A stretch of 64,000 nt of DNA from DATMNI01 sp963817515 (GCA_963817515.1 CAWFPJ010000024.1:124001-188000); one strand, 5' to 3'; shown: positions 8,376 through 16,633, numbered from the stretch's first letter. The notes: generated by a model not told the origin, from the letters alone. Numbers and translations are program-made.

Positions 8376-9731
8376 ATGCCTGCCAATGGCACGTACCTCA
8401 TTCTGCTAACGGTAGCCGCTCTGGCTCTTCTCCTGACCCTGATCCTGGTGGTCAAACTGCACGCGTTCCTGGCGCTGCTGCTTTCCAGCATGGCGCTGGG
8501 CCTGGCTGCGGGAATGCCGCCCGACAAAGTGCTGAAGTCCATTCAGTTCGGCTTCGGAGACGCTTTGGGGTTCATCGCTGTGGTGGTTGGGATGGGCGCC
8601 ATGATCGGCCGGTTTCTGGAGTATTCCGGGGGCGGCCGCGCGCTGGCCGATTGGCTGCTCGAAAAGTTCGGCAATGAGCGCGCCGCCTGGGCGGTGGTGG
8701 TGGCTTCCTTCCTGGTGGGGCTGCCGATATTCTTCGAAGTCAGCTTCATCATTATGATCCCGCTGGTGTGGAACCTGGCGCGCGAAAGCAAACGCTCCCT
8801 GCTGTTCTATGGGCTGCCGATGGCGGCGGCGGCAACAGTCACTCATTCGCTGGTGCCGCCGCACCCTGCGCCGGCGGCGGCTTCGCAACTGCTGGGCGGC
8901 GATCTGGGCCACACCATGCTCTATGGAGTGGCCGTCGCGATCCCGATGGTTCTGGCGGGTGGCATGGCGTATGGCACGTGGATCGCGCGGCGGATGTATA
9001 TTCCTGTGCCGGAAATTGCGGCCAGCTTCGAAGTGGAGAAGGCCGGACACAAGAAAGATGAGACGGGCTCGGCGCCGCCGATTCCGGTGGTGATTCTGTT
9101 GCTGCTGTTGCCGGTACTGTTGACGCTCGGCGCCACGCTGGCCACCCTCGGCAACCTGCCGTTTCGTAACGTGGCGGTGTTCGTGGGCCATCCCTTCGCG
9201 GCGCTGGCCATCGCTACCCTGGTGGCGATTTACTTCTTCGGTATCCGACGCGGCCTGACGCGCTCCCAGGCCGCGACAATGGCTACCGAATCGCTGGCGC
9301 CAATGGGCGCGATCTTATGCATCATGGGCGGCGGCGGCGCCTTCAAACAGATCATCGTGGATTCAGGCGTGGGTCCGTACGCCGGCAAGCTGCTGCTGAC
9401 TTCGGCGATCTCTCCGTTGATCGTGCTATACATCATCGCCGCCGCCCTGCGTGTGGCACAGGGATCGGCCACAGTCGCGATCATCACGGCCGCCGGAATT
9501 GTTGCGCCCATGGTGAAGGGTATGCCGGGCTACAGTCCGGACCTGCTGATTCTGGCTCTATGCTGCGGCGGTTCGGCGTATTCGCATGTGAACGATTCGG
9601 GCTTCTGGCTGGTGAACCAGTATTTTGGATTGACCGTGCCGCAGACTCTGCGGACTTGGACCGTGATGAAAGTGATTGCGTCGCTGGTTGGCCTCGCGAT
9701 CGTGCTGGCGATTCAAGCCTTCTTGCGTTAG
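8376..9731 (+). CDS. GntP-family H+ symporter (gluconate/hydroxy-acid type permease)
   Basis: 451 residues, about 12 hydrophobic segments. Family hallmarks include GLPIFFEVSFIIMIPLVWNL (about residues 112-131), HSLVPPHPAPAAASQLLGG and the conserved CCGGSAYSHVNDSGFWLVNQ near the C-terminus. Members move gluconate, D-serine, 3-hydroxybutyrate and related acids with protons. The start codon lies 3 bp after the thiolase stop, so it is translationally coupled to beta-oxidation genes; this context makes a short hydroxy- or fatty-acid substrate more plausible than gluconate, but this is inference. No gluconate kinase or dehydratase is nearby. Confidence 0.87.
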   Translation: MPANGTYLILLTVAALALLLTLILVVKLHAFLALLLSSMALGLAAGMPPDKVLKSIQFGFGDALGFIAVVVGMGAMIGRFLEYSGGGRALADWLLEKFGNERAAWAVVVASFLVGLPIFFEVSFIIMIPLVWNLARESKRSLLFYGLPMAAAATVTHSLVPPHPAPAAASQLLGGDLGHTMLYGVAVAIPMVLAGGMAYGTWIARRMYIPVPEIAASFEVEKAGHKKDETGSAPPIPVVILLLLLPVLLTLGATLATLGNLPFRNVAVFVGHPFAALAIATLVAIYFFGIRRGLTRSQAATMATESLAPMGAILCIMGGGGAFKQIIVDSGVGPYAGKLLLTSAISPLIVLYIIAAALRVAQGSATVAIITAAGIVAPMVKGMPGYSPDLLILALCCGGSAYSHVNDSGFWLVNQYFGLTVPQTLRTWTVMKVIASLVGLAIVLAIQAFLR

Positions 9732-9764
9732 CTGTCCTCCGGCGCGCTAAGCTACGATAACAGC

Positions 9765-10310
9765 GTGAGCACGAACCTGTACGATCTGGACCCGGGTCCG
9801 GACAGCCCCGAGATTGTCCGGATGATCGTTGAAATTCCCAAGAACTCCACCAACAAGTACGAGTACGACGGCAAACTCGGGGTATTCCGTTTGGACCGCA
9901 CGCTGTATTCACCTATGCACTATCCGGGCGATTATGGTTTTATTCCCGGAACGCTGGCTGAGGACCACGATCCGCTGGACGTTCTGGTGATGGTGGATGC
10001 GGCCAGCCATCCCGGCGTTCTGATCTATGTACGCCCCGTCGGCGTGCTGGAGATGGTGGACCAGGACGAACCCGACCAGAAAGTTCTCGCGGTGCCCAAC
10101 CGCAATCCGCGATTCGACCAGGTGCATACCATCGACCAGGTCTTCCCGCATAACCTGCGCGAGATTGAGCACTTCTTCAGTATCTACAAGGAACTGGAAG
10201 GCAAGCGTACGGAGATGCGCGGATGGCGCGGCCCGCGGGAGGCCCGGGATATCATCCGTTCGGCGCGCGCGCGATACTTGGAAGCGCATCCGGAGCAGCA
10301 GACGGAGTAG
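9765..10310 (+). CDS. ppa: Inorganic pyrophosphatase (family I)
   Basis: 181 residues. It hydrolyses pyrophosphate to two phosphates in the cytoplasm. The family I signature DHDPLDVLV (about residues 66-74) supplies the metal-binding aspartates; KYEYDGKLG and YPGDYGFIPGT, other conserved active-site segments, are also present. The frame starts at GTG 9765, 33 bp after the permease stop; no upstream ATG fits the family N-terminus. It may be co-transcribed with the beta-oxidation genes, where acyl-CoA synthetase releases pyrophosphate, but housekeeping use is equally likely. Confidence 0.94.
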   Translation: MSTNLYDLDPGPDSPEIVRMIVEIPKNSTNKYEYDGKLGVFRLDRTLYSPMHYPGDYGFIPGTLAEDHDPLDVLVMVDAASHPGVLIYVRPVGVLEMVDQDEPDQKVLAVPNRNPRFDQVHTIDQVFPHNLREIEHFFSIYKELEGKRTEMRGWRGPREARDIIRSARARYLEAHPEQQTE

Positions 10311-10347
10311 TAGGGACTTTGCAAACTATCTGGCGTGGCGGCCAGGC

Positions 10348-10797
10348 CTACTGCATCCGATCGACGACCTTTCGCGCCTGTTCTCGAAGTCCCGAGTCGG
10401 GATCGTCCTTCATGATCTTCTCCACCTTCGGCTTGATGCCTTCCGGGTGATTCACTTCAAGGCTGCGCAATCCCCATTTGCGAACGCCAGGATCGGCGTC
10501 GTCCAGAAATGTGGTTACGAGTGAGGCGGTCATGCTGGTCAAGTTCCGCGCGGAAGCTGCTGCAGCCACTCGTACCACCGGATCGGGATGACGTGCGGCC
10601 AACTCCAGAAGTGGGACCGACTCGTCTGCATTCATGGTGCCCGCGAGACATGCGGCCTTAGCTGCCAGTCCGGTGTTGCTTCCCTGGATAAGCTGCCGGA
10701 GATGGGCCAGAACTTCCGGGCCAAGCTGTGCCGCCTGCGCATAGTCGGGCTCATCCCGATCAAGCTGTCTTACCACATCCTGCAAAGTCACTGGCAC
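10348..10797 (-). CDS. Small HEAT-repeat protein
   Basis: 149 residues, soluble, all helical in appearance. Two to three HEAT-like units are visible (about residues 38-70, LAAKAACLAGTMNADESVPL; 70-105, PDPVVRVAAAASARNL; 105-145, ADPGVRKWGLRSLEVN). HEAT units bind other proteins; no catalytic motif is seen. The GTG start at 10797 has a strong AGGAGG six bases upstream, and that site overlaps the stop codon of the metzincin-like gene 10 bp upstream, so the two are coupled and the HEAT protein may act on, or protect against, that peptidase (inference). It converges on ppa. Confidence 0.7.
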   Translation of the reverse strand: MPVTLQDVVRQLDRDEPDYAQAAQLGPEVLAHLRQLIQGSNTGLAAKAACLAGTMNADESVPLLELAARHPDPVVRVAAAASARNLTSMTASLVTTFLDDADPGVRKWGLRSLEVNHPEGIKPKVEKIMKDDPDSGLREQARKVVDRMQ

Positions 10798-10807
10798 GTT
10801 TCGCCTC

Positions 10808-12076
10808 CTAGGACGGACGAGTCCTGCTGCTGCTTCTGAGGGTATCCATCTCGCTCTGGACTAAGACCGGAGTTCCGACGATGCCATTGGTGCCGCATCC
10901 GGTCATCAGCCTGGTGAAGTCGGGCGTACTGCAGCAGGTTTGGTTGCCCTGCGGGCAGTTGGTATTCTCGCCGTCGATATGCCGCAGGCCCAGCACGTGT
11001 CCGATCTCGTGCGCCATAGTCCAGACGGAGGCGATCTGAGTGATCGCGGCACCGAAGACGCCATCCGGATGCGAGGCGCAGCCATTGAGGACGGGGTTGG
11101 TCGAACGAACAAAATGGGCCACAACGTCAGACTCCCCGACGTTATCGCGATTGTTGAAGAGCTGAATCTGCTCGCCGGTCAACTGGCCGGCCGGACAGGT
11201 TGGCACCACATCCAGATCCCGGAGAGCCGTAAGTATGTTCGCCCCGGTGAGATCCTGACGGCTGGCAACCACCACACCGATCCCGGCGGTGCCGTACAGG
11301 TCCTGCATGCGGGTGAGCATGGTCGAGATGGGGATGGTGGGATTGGTCCAGATCTTGAGGTGCAGCCGGATACTGAGATCGGGGTTCAGCCGGAAGATCG
11401 GGCCGATGTCCCGACCCGTGACGTCCGCGCCAAAAGCGGGGCCACTCTGGGTCGTGACGATCATGGTATTGCCCACGGTGACGACGAACCGGTCCTGCGG
11501 ATTGAACGCCATCCTTGATCCGGTGAATTTGAACGGAGGGCCGATGCTGTGTCCCGAGACATCATGGCCGAAGACGTCGCCGTTCTGCGTGCAAACGATC
11601 AGCTTGTTGCCGATGGTGACGACGAAACGGTCTACCGCGTTGAATGCCGCCTTGGACCCGTCGAACTTGAAAGGAGCGCCTATGGTGCGGCCCGTCACGT
11701 CATGGCCGAAGACGTCGCCGTTCTGCGTGGTCACGATGAGCGTGTTGCCGATCGTCACGACGAAACGGTCCACCGCGTTGAATGCCGCCTTGGACCCGTC
11801 GAACTTGAAAGGAGCGCCTATGGTGCGGCCCGAAACGTCATGGCCGAAGACGTCGCCGTTTTGAGTGCACACGATCAGCATGTTGCCCATGGTCGTGACG
11901 AAGCGGTCTACCGTGTTGAATGCCGCCTTGGCTCCGGCGAACTGAAAGGCGCGGTCCGCGGTGTGCCCTGTAATGTCATGACCGAAGGTGTCGCCGGTCC
12001 GCGTGGTGACGATCAAGGTGTTGCCGATGGAGACCACGAATCGGTCTTGGGGGTTGAAGGCAATTCTGTTGGACAT
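10808..12076 (-). CDS. Metzincin-like zinc peptidase with five N-terminal 46-residue repeats
   Basis: 422 residues. Residues 7 to about 236 are five tandem 46-residue units with the pattern FNxxDRFVVTIGNTLIVTTQ-NGDVFGHDVTGRTIGxPFKFxGSKxA. The C-terminal part carries the complete metzincin zinc motif HEIGHVLGLRH (His356, Glu357, His360, His366) and a Met-turn (LMTGCG, Met391), as in matrixin/astacin-type peptidases; several cysteines surround it. The repeats resemble beta-propeller blades, and five blades of about 47 residues recalls tachylectin-2, but that is a guess. There is no N-terminal signal peptide: repeats start at residue 7, odd for a metzincin. Not related to a named family that I can confirm. 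Confidence 0.75.
   Translation of the reverse strand: MSNRIAFNPQDRFVVSIGNTLIVTTRTGDTFGHDITGHTADRAFQFAGAKAAFNTVDRFVTTMGNMLIVCTQNGDVFGHDVSGRTIGAPFKFDGSKAAFNAVDRFVVTIGNTLIVTTQNGDVFGHDVTGRTIGAPFKFDGSKAAFNAVDRFVVTIGNKLIVCTQNGDVFGHDVSGHSIGPPFKFTGSRMAFNPQDRFVVTVGNTMIVTTQSGPAFGADVTGRDIGPIFRLNPDLSIRLHLKIWTNPTIPISTMLTRMQDLYGTAGIGVVVASRQDLTGANILTALRDLDVVPTCPAGQLTGEQIQLFNNRDNVGESDVVAHFVRSTNPVLNGCASHPDGVFGAAITQIASVWTMAHEIGHVLGLRHIDGENTNCPQGNQTCCSTPDFTRLMTGCGTNGIVGTPVLVQSEMDTLRSSSRTRPS
11369..12058 (-). repeat. Five tandem 138-bp coding repeats
   Basis: Direct repeat of 138 bp (46 codons), units at about 12058-11921, 11920-11783, 11782-11645, 11644-11507 and 11506-11369, inside the metzincin-like gene. 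The middle units are nearly identical at DNA level over long stretches (for example the segments beginning near 11625 and 11763), pointing to recent duplication or gene conversion; the outermost units share FNPQDRF instead of FNAVDRF, so the array probably grew in the middle. Confidence 0.85.
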
Positions 12077-12310
12077 GGATCTGCTTTCCAGTTCTGGTCT
12101 GGCGCCGCGATTCGGCGTCTACCCTGAGGCCCCGTGCCTACTGGAATTGACTGCTGTTTTGGAGAGTAGCACGGAAAAGGCCTGACACACCCTGGGTAGT
12201 GTGCTCTTTCCCACGACTCCCAGCGCCGCGACCCGGCCTTCTGACAGATTGCGAATCGAACCCAATTCTGATTTGCAGAGTGACAGGGGCAGGGTACTAC
12301 GGTCTGGGCG

Positions 12311-13048
12311 CTATAGTCTCCGGTACATTTCGACGAATTGGTCGAGCGACAGTTTCTCAGCCCGCAGGCTGGCTTCGGGCCAGGCGTCCACCATCGCGTC
12401 GCCGTAGACCGGCCCCAGGTTGTTGCGCAGCATTTTTCGTTTCTGGCGGAAACAGTGGCCCACAAAGCGCAGAAAAGCCGGTCGATCGGCCAGGGCAAAA
12501 TCGCGCGCATGTGGCTCCAGCAGAACCACGGCCGAATCCACCTTGGGCGGCGGCTTAAAAGCTCCGGGCTTCACTTCGAACAGGATGCGCGCATCGGCAA
12601 AGAGCGCGGTTTGCACTGTCAGGTAGCCGTAATCGCGTTCGCCGGGTTTGGCCACCAGGCGCTCGGCCACTTCTTTCTGCATCAGAAATACGGCCCGCGG
12701 CACGTCCAGCCGGACAGTCCTTTCCAGAATCGGTGAGGTGATGTAATAGGGCAGGTTGCCGGCAATAGGCGCCCGGCCCCATTGCGCCAGATCGGTTTGG
12801 AGCACGTCGCTATGCACAACCTGCAGGCGCGGTTCCCCGGCGAATTTCTGGCGGAGATGATCCACCAGCGCGTAGTCCACCTCAATGGCAATTACGCGTG
12901 CGGCGCGCTGCAGCAGTTTTCCGGTGAGCGCGCCCTTGCCTGGGCCGATTTCAATGACTAGGTCCTCGTGCGCGGGACAGACCGCCGCAGCGATTCGATC
13001 CAGAATGGAACCCTGGGTGAGAAAATGTTGACCGAGCTTCGGCGGCAA
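12311..13048 (-). CDS. rsmA: 16S rRNA (adenine1518-N6/adenine1519-N6)-dimethyltransferase
   Basis: 245 residues. It dimethylates the two adenines of the 3' hairpin of 16S rRNA late in 30S assembly, using S-adenosylmethionine. Visible are the N-terminal KLGQHFLTQ, the SAM-binding motif VIEIGPGKGALT (about residues 31-42), acidic EVDYALVD and the catalytic NLPYYITSPIL (about 99-109, the NPPY/NLPY motif). The start appears to be TTG at 13048, since this gives the normal short KsgA N-terminus; no in-frame ATG fits. It lies 10 bp downstream of the anti-sigma factor gene on the same strand. Confidence 0.93.
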   Translation of the reverse strand: MPPKLGQHFLTQGSILDRIAAAVCPAHEDLVIEIGPGKGALTGKLLQRAARVIAIEVDYALVDHLRQKFAGEPRLQVVHSDVLQTDLAQWGRAPIAGNLPYYITSPILERTVRLDVPRAVFLMQKEVAERLVAKPGERDYGYLTVQTALFADARILFEVKPGAFKPPPKVDSAVVLLEPHARDFALADRPAFLRFVGHCFRQKRKMLRNNLGPVYGDAMVDAWPEASLRAEKLSLDQFVEMYRRL

Positions 13049-13058
13049 GCGATTGCCG

Positions 13059-13784
13059 CTAGCTCCGCACGCCGCGCCGATGATGCGGAAAGACCACCCG
13101 AATGGATCCCCAGGTGGGCTGGCCGGAATACGTCGCCGGCGTGAACCGCGACAGAAGAATCACATTGACCATATCCGGCGTAACCGGACCGCGGGTGACG
13201 GAATAGTCCCTAACCTGCCCGGTGTCGTCAATCACCAGATCGACCGCTCTTTCGCCGGGCAGAATAATGGCACTTACCGGTTCCAGCCGCGTTTCAGGCT
13301 CGTTCGGACCAAGGTTGAGGTCGGTAGCTCCTACCACCTTGCCATCCGGAAACGTGAAATCGATAGTGCTGGGATCGTCGTCGGCGTAGTTATGCGGGAA
13401 ACTCAGATTCGGAACCAGCAGGCTGAACACCACCATGGCCGAAAGGATGCCGCCAGTGAAGGGCAGCGCCAGCGGGCGCATCAGGTTGTCGAACGCCAGG
13501 CGAACCCGGGAAGACCAATGGTCAACCCGGGCCGAGAGATTTCTTCCCGCAAACTGCCGGGCGCGCTCGTGAGACGCCAGCACACGCAACTGCGCGGAGA
13601 GGGCGGGCGGCATGGCCGGTTGGCCCATGTTACGGAGCGCCGCGCGCATTGCCTGCATGGCCTCAAGATGCGCGCCGCATGTGCGGCAGTGTCCGGTGTG
13701 CGCCAACACATTCTCCCGCTCCCCGTCCGGAAGCTTCCGGTCAAGCAGTAAAGAGATCAGTTCTTGCACGTTCTCACAACTCAT
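13059..13784 (-). CDS. Anti-sigma factor with zinc-finger (ZAS-like) domain and periplasmic domain
   Basis: 241 residues. The N-terminus (residues 1 to about 45) has the zinc-binding HTGHCRTCGAH (H-x3-C-x2-C) found in ECF anti-sigma factors. One membrane segment follows (about 109-126, FTGGILSAMVVFSLLVP). The C-terminal part, outside the membrane, resembles a TonB C-terminal-like fold (DLVIDDTGQVRDYSVTRG, VILLSRFTPATYSGQPTWGS). It starts 4 bp after the sigma factor stop, the classical cognate arrangement, so it presumably holds that sigma factor inactive until an envelope signal arrives. Confidence 0.82.
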   Translation of the reverse strand: MSCENVQELISLLLDRKLPDGERENVLAHTGHCRTCGAHLEAMQAMRAALRNMGQPAMPPALSAQLRVLASHERARQFAGRNLSARVDHWSSRVRLAFDNLMRPLALPFTGGILSAMVVFSLLVPNLSFPHNYADDDPSTIDFTFPDGKVVGATDLNLGPNEPETRLEPVSAIILPGERAVDLVIDDTGQVRDYSVTRGPVTPDMVNVILLSRFTPATYSGQPTWGSIRVVFPHHRRGVRS

Positions 13785-13788
13785 GGCA

Positions 13789-14451
13789 TCACTCTGCTGT
13801 TTTAGGGACTAATCGCAGGGCCGGCCTGGATTTCAGGCTTCCTGCGAATTCTTGTCTCAGGGCTTCACGGCCCCTCAGAATTCGGGACTTGACTGTACCC
13901 AGGGAAACTCCCAGTATTACCGCGATTTCCTCATAGCTCAGATCCGTGATGTCCCTTAACACCACGGCTTCGCGGAAAATGGGGTTGATTCTTTCAAGCG
14001 CAGCCTCGATCATGACACGCTGTTCGCGGTCGGACGCTGCGTCGAACGGCGAGCGGCTGCCGTCCGGTATGATCTCCTTCCAATTGCGCGCTTCCTGCGG
14101 ATCGGTGTCCAGTTCCACTTCTCGCCGGCGGTGACGAAAGAACCAGCGGCGGGCGTTGTGGGCCTCATTCACCGTGATCCGATAAATCCAAGTTTTCAAA
14201 GTACTCTGTCCGCGAAAGTTCCCGATGTTTCGAAAGACCTTGAGGAAGACTTCCTGAACCACGTCGAAGGCCTCGGACTGGTCGTCAAGCAGCCGCAACG
14301 CCAGCACGTAGACAGGCTGCTGGAACCGTGCCAGCAGTTCCTCGTACCCCCGTTCGGAACCCTCGCGCAGAGATTCCACCAGACGGAGGTCCTCTTGTCC
14401 CGCGATCTCCGCCGTTCTTTCCGGGTTCAACTCGAAGATTGAAGTGGCCAC
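13789..14451 (-). CDS. rpoE: RNA polymerase sigma factor, ECF (RpoE-like)
   Basis: 220 residues. Region 2 (about residues 40-105: DQSEAFDVVQEVFLKVFRNI, FRGQSTLKTWIYRI) and region 4 (about 150-205: AVVLRDITDLSYEEIAVILG, GTVKSRILRGREALR) are intact. The GTG at 14451, preceded by GAGAGG, gives the N-terminus used here. Upstream, a GGAACTT-N16-TCTATA promoter on the same strand is what an RpoE-class sigma recognises, so the gene probably controls itself. Followed by its anti-sigma factor and rsmA. Likely responds to envelope stress. Confidence 0.92.
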   Translation of the reverse strand: MATSIFELNPERTAEIAGQEDLRLVESLREGSERGYEELLARFQQPVYVLALRLLDDQSEAFDVVQEVFLKVFRNIGNFRGQSTLKTWIYRITVNEAHNARRWFFRHRRREVELDTDPQEARNWKEIIPDGSRSPFDAASDREQRVMIEAALERINPIFREAVVLRDITDLSYEEIAVILGVSLGTVKSRILRGREALRQEFAGSLKSRPALRLVPKTAE

Positions 14452-14523
14452 CTATAGCCTCTCATTCAGCCTGACTTCAAACTACCAGGAAAACAACTGC
14501 CGCGCAAAGGCGCCGCTATCAGG

Positions 14524-14552
14524 TATAGACACCTTTGTTACAGAAAAGTTCC
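14524..14552 (-). promoter_or_regulatory. Sigma-E-type autoregulatory promoter (GGAACTT-N16-TCTATA)
   Basis: Minus strand: GGAACTT at 14552-14546, 16-bp spacer, TCTATA at 14529-14524, about 75 bases upstream of the rpoE start. This matches the well-known RpoE -35 consensus exactly and the usual spacing; the -10 begins TCT as expected. It lies in the 170-bp divergent gap shared with the ThuA-like gene. No other equally good copy was noticed in the window. Confidence 0.65.
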
Positions 14553-14621
14553 CATCCTTTGCAAATCGCACACCGGCGCGGGTTGGCGCGGCCCGTGGCT
14601 ACGCTACAATCTTAGCGAGCC

Positions 14622-15527
14622 ATGAAAACCGTAAAGTTCACCATTTTCCTCGCCGCAACGCTTGGTTTGACGCAAAGCTGGCTGGCGCAGACCGCACGTG
14701 CCGCCACCCCGATTCGCGCGTTGATTATCGACGGCCAGAATAATCACGATTGGAAGCACACCACTCCGGTGCTGAAACAGATCCTGGAAGGCAGCGGACT
14801 GTTCCAGGTAGACGTGGTGACGGCGCCTCCCAAGGGCGGCGATTTCAGCACCTTTAAGCCGGAGTTCGCCAAGTATAAGGTGGTGGTCTCGAATTATAAC
14901 GAGTTCCCCACGGGCGACAAATGGCCCGAGGATGTGAAGACGGCGTTCGAGCAGTACGTGCGCGGGGGCGGCGGCTTTGTTTCGTACCATGCTGCTGACA
15001 ATGCGTTTCCGGACTGGCCGGCCTACAACCTGATGATCGGGATTGGCGGTTGGATGGGACGCACCGAGAAAGCCGGCCCCTACTGGTATTTCAAAGATGA
15101 CAAACTGGTGCAGGACCCCACGCCGGGCAGCGCCGGAAATCATGGCGCGCGCACACCGTTCCTGGTGGTCATGCGCGACAGGAAGCACCCGATCGCCAAG
15201 GGTCTGCCGGAGAAGTGGATGCATGCGGCCGACGAGTTGTATTCCAAGATGCGCGGCCCCGGCGAAAACATGACCGTGCTGGCCACTGCGTTTTCCGATC
15301 CGGCGAACCGCGGCACCGGGCACGATGAGCCCATGTTGATGACGCTCAGCTTCGGCAAAGGCCGCATCTTCCACACCACTTTGGGGGATAACCCGACGTC
15401 TATGTCATGCGTCGGCTTCATCACCACGCTGCTGCGCGGCACCGAATGGGTGGCTACCGGGAAGGTGACGCAGAAGGTGCCGGCCGATTTCCCGACGGCC
15501 GACAAAGTGAGCACACGGCCGCTGTAA
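14622..15527 (+). CDS. Secreted ThuA-like domain protein
   Basis: 301 residues with a Sec signal peptide (MKTVKFTIFLAATLGLTQSW, cleaved near LAQTARA). The rest is a ThuA/class I glutamine amidotransferase-like fold: RALIIDGQNNHDWKHTTPVL at the start, YEQYVRGGGGFVSYHAADN-like segment (about residues 108-126) and GRIFHTTLGDNPTS near the end. ThuA proteins are linked to sugar (trehalose and keto-sugar) utilisation and are abundant in Acidobacteriota, often beside DUF1080 proteins; a DUF1080 gene lies at 30.6 kb. Followed after 13 bp by the Ldh2-type gene. Confidence 0.85.
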   Translation: MKTVKFTIFLAATLGLTQSWLAQTARAATPIRALIIDGQNNHDWKHTTPVLKQILEGSGLFQVDVVTAPPKGGDFSTFKPEFAKYKVVVSNYNEFPTGDKWPEDVKTAFEQYVRGGGGFVSYHAADNAFPDWPAYNLMIGIGGWMGRTEKAGPYWYFKDDKLVQDPTPGSAGNHGARTPFLVVMRDRKHPIAKGLPEKWMHAADELYSKMRGPGENMTVLATAFSDPANRGTGHDEPMLMTLSFGKGRIFHTTLGDNPTSMSCVGFITTLLRGTEWVATGKVTQKVPADFPTADKVSTRPL

Positions 15528-15540
15528 GCCTACAACTTCG

Positions 15541-16575
15541 ATGCCCATTGTTCCGGTCACTGAACTCACACGCTTCTGCGAGCAGATTCTGGAAGGAGCG
15601 GGCGTGCCGCCGCACAAGGCCGCGATTACCGCCGCCTGTCTGGTTGCCTCCAACCTGCGCGGCGTGGATTCTCATGGCATCCAGCTTCTGCCCTTCTATA
15701 TCGACCAGTTGTTGGCCGGTGAAATGGACGCTCAGACTGACGGCCTAGTGGTGGCGGAGACTGGCTGCTGCCTCACGTTCGACGGCCGAAACGGAATCGG
15801 CCAATGGGTGGCCGAGATCTGCTGCGGGCATGCCGTGCGCATCGCGCGCGAACATGGGCTGGCGATGGTGGTGGCGCGCGAATCCAACCACTTCGGCGCC
15901 GCGGCATGGTGGGCGCAGAAGATGCGCGCCGCCGGCCAGATCGGGATCATTATGTGCAACGCATCGCCGATCGTGCCGCCGTGGCAGGGAAAGCAGGGCC
16001 GCATGGGCACCAACCCCATTTGCATGTCGGTGCCCGGACCATGGCTGTTGGATATGGCCACCACTACTGTGGCCGCTGGCAAGGTTTTCAAAGCCTTCCT
16101 GAACGGCCAGCCCGAGATTCCTGCCGGCTGGGCTTTCAATTCCGAGGGCGTGCCCACCACCGACACCGCCGAAGCCTACAAGGGCATGCTGATGCCGCTG
16201 GGCGGCTACAAAGGCAGCGGCCTGGCAATGATGGTGGAAATCCTGAGCTCGGTGCTGAGCGGCGGCGCCATGGCCAACGAAGTGGGCGGCATTCGCTACC
16301 GCGGCAAAACCGTGCGCGTGAGCCAGATGTTCATGGCGATCGAGGTGGCGCGCTTCATGCCCGTCGAAGAATTCACGGTACGGGTGGAGCAACTGGTGCA
16401 GCTCATGAAGTCCACGCCGGCCGCCCCGGGTTACGACGAAGTGATGGTGGCGGGCGATCCCGAGTGGCGCACCGAAGCCGAGCGGCGCAAGAACGGCATC
16501 CCCATCGCGGACGGTAATTGGGACGCGCTATTGAAGGCCGCGGCGCGGGTAGGTGTGGCGGCGCTCACCGTCTAG
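15541..16575 (+). CDS. Malate/L-lactate dehydrogenase family oxidoreductase (Ldh2/YlbC type)
   Basis: 344 residues, NAD(P)-dependent dehydrogenase of the family distinct from Rossmann malate/lactate enzymes (members: malate, L-sulfolactate, ureidoglycolate, delta1-piperideine-2-carboxylate). Conserved DSHGIQLLPFYIDQL (about residues 42-56), ANHFGAAAWW-type segment (RESNHFGAAAWWAQ), TNPICMSVPGPWLLDMATT and GGYKGSGLAMMVEILSSVLS are all present. The His in DSHG and the lysine in GYKG are family active-site residues. The exact substrate cannot be read from sequence. The 3' end overlaps a remnant of a VOC gene on the other strand. Confidence 0.88.
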   Translation: MPIVPVTELTRFCEQILEGAGVPPHKAAITAACLVASNLRGVDSHGIQLLPFYIDQLLAGEMDAQTDGLVVAETGCCLTFDGRNGIGQWVAEICCGHAVRIAREHGLAMVVARESNHFGAAAWWAQKMRAAGQIGIIMCNASPIVPPWQGKQGRMGTNPICMSVPGPWLLDMATTTVAAGKVFKAFLNGQPEIPAGWAFNSEGVPTTDTAEAYKGMLMPLGGYKGSGLAMMVEILSSVLSGGAMANEVGGIRYRGKTVRVSQMFMAIEVARFMPVEEFTVRVEQLVQLMKSTPAAPGYDEVMVAGDPEWRTEAERRKNGIPIADGNWDALLKAAARVGVAALTV

Positions 16576-16633
16576 CATACTTCGACGAGAGCACAAACTG
16601 ATTGCCGTCGGGATCGCGGAACATCATCCGGAA
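16565..16633 (-). pseudogene. C-terminal remnant of a VOC/glyoxalase-family gene
   Basis: Minus-strand reading of 16633-16565 gives FRMMFRDPDGNQFVLSSKYA followed by RR and a stop. FRDPDGNQFVL is the standard C-terminal strand of glyoxalase/bleomycin-resistance (VOC) proteins and includes the metal or substrate-binding region. Upstream of it no VOC sequence can be recognised in this frame, and the adjacent gene (Ldh2 type) overlaps its stop, so this is a leftover of a gene removed by deletion. Confidence 0.5.

Noticed and set aside
11369..12058. Possible CRISPR array (regular 138-bp repeats)
   Set aside because: Units are coding, contiguous with no unique spacers, and keep the reading frame across 46 codons; they are protein repeats.
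12077..12310. tRNA or small RNA gene upstream of the metzincin gene
   Set aside because: A GATTGCGAATCGAACCC-like stretch recalls a T-loop, but no cloverleaf can be drawn around it.
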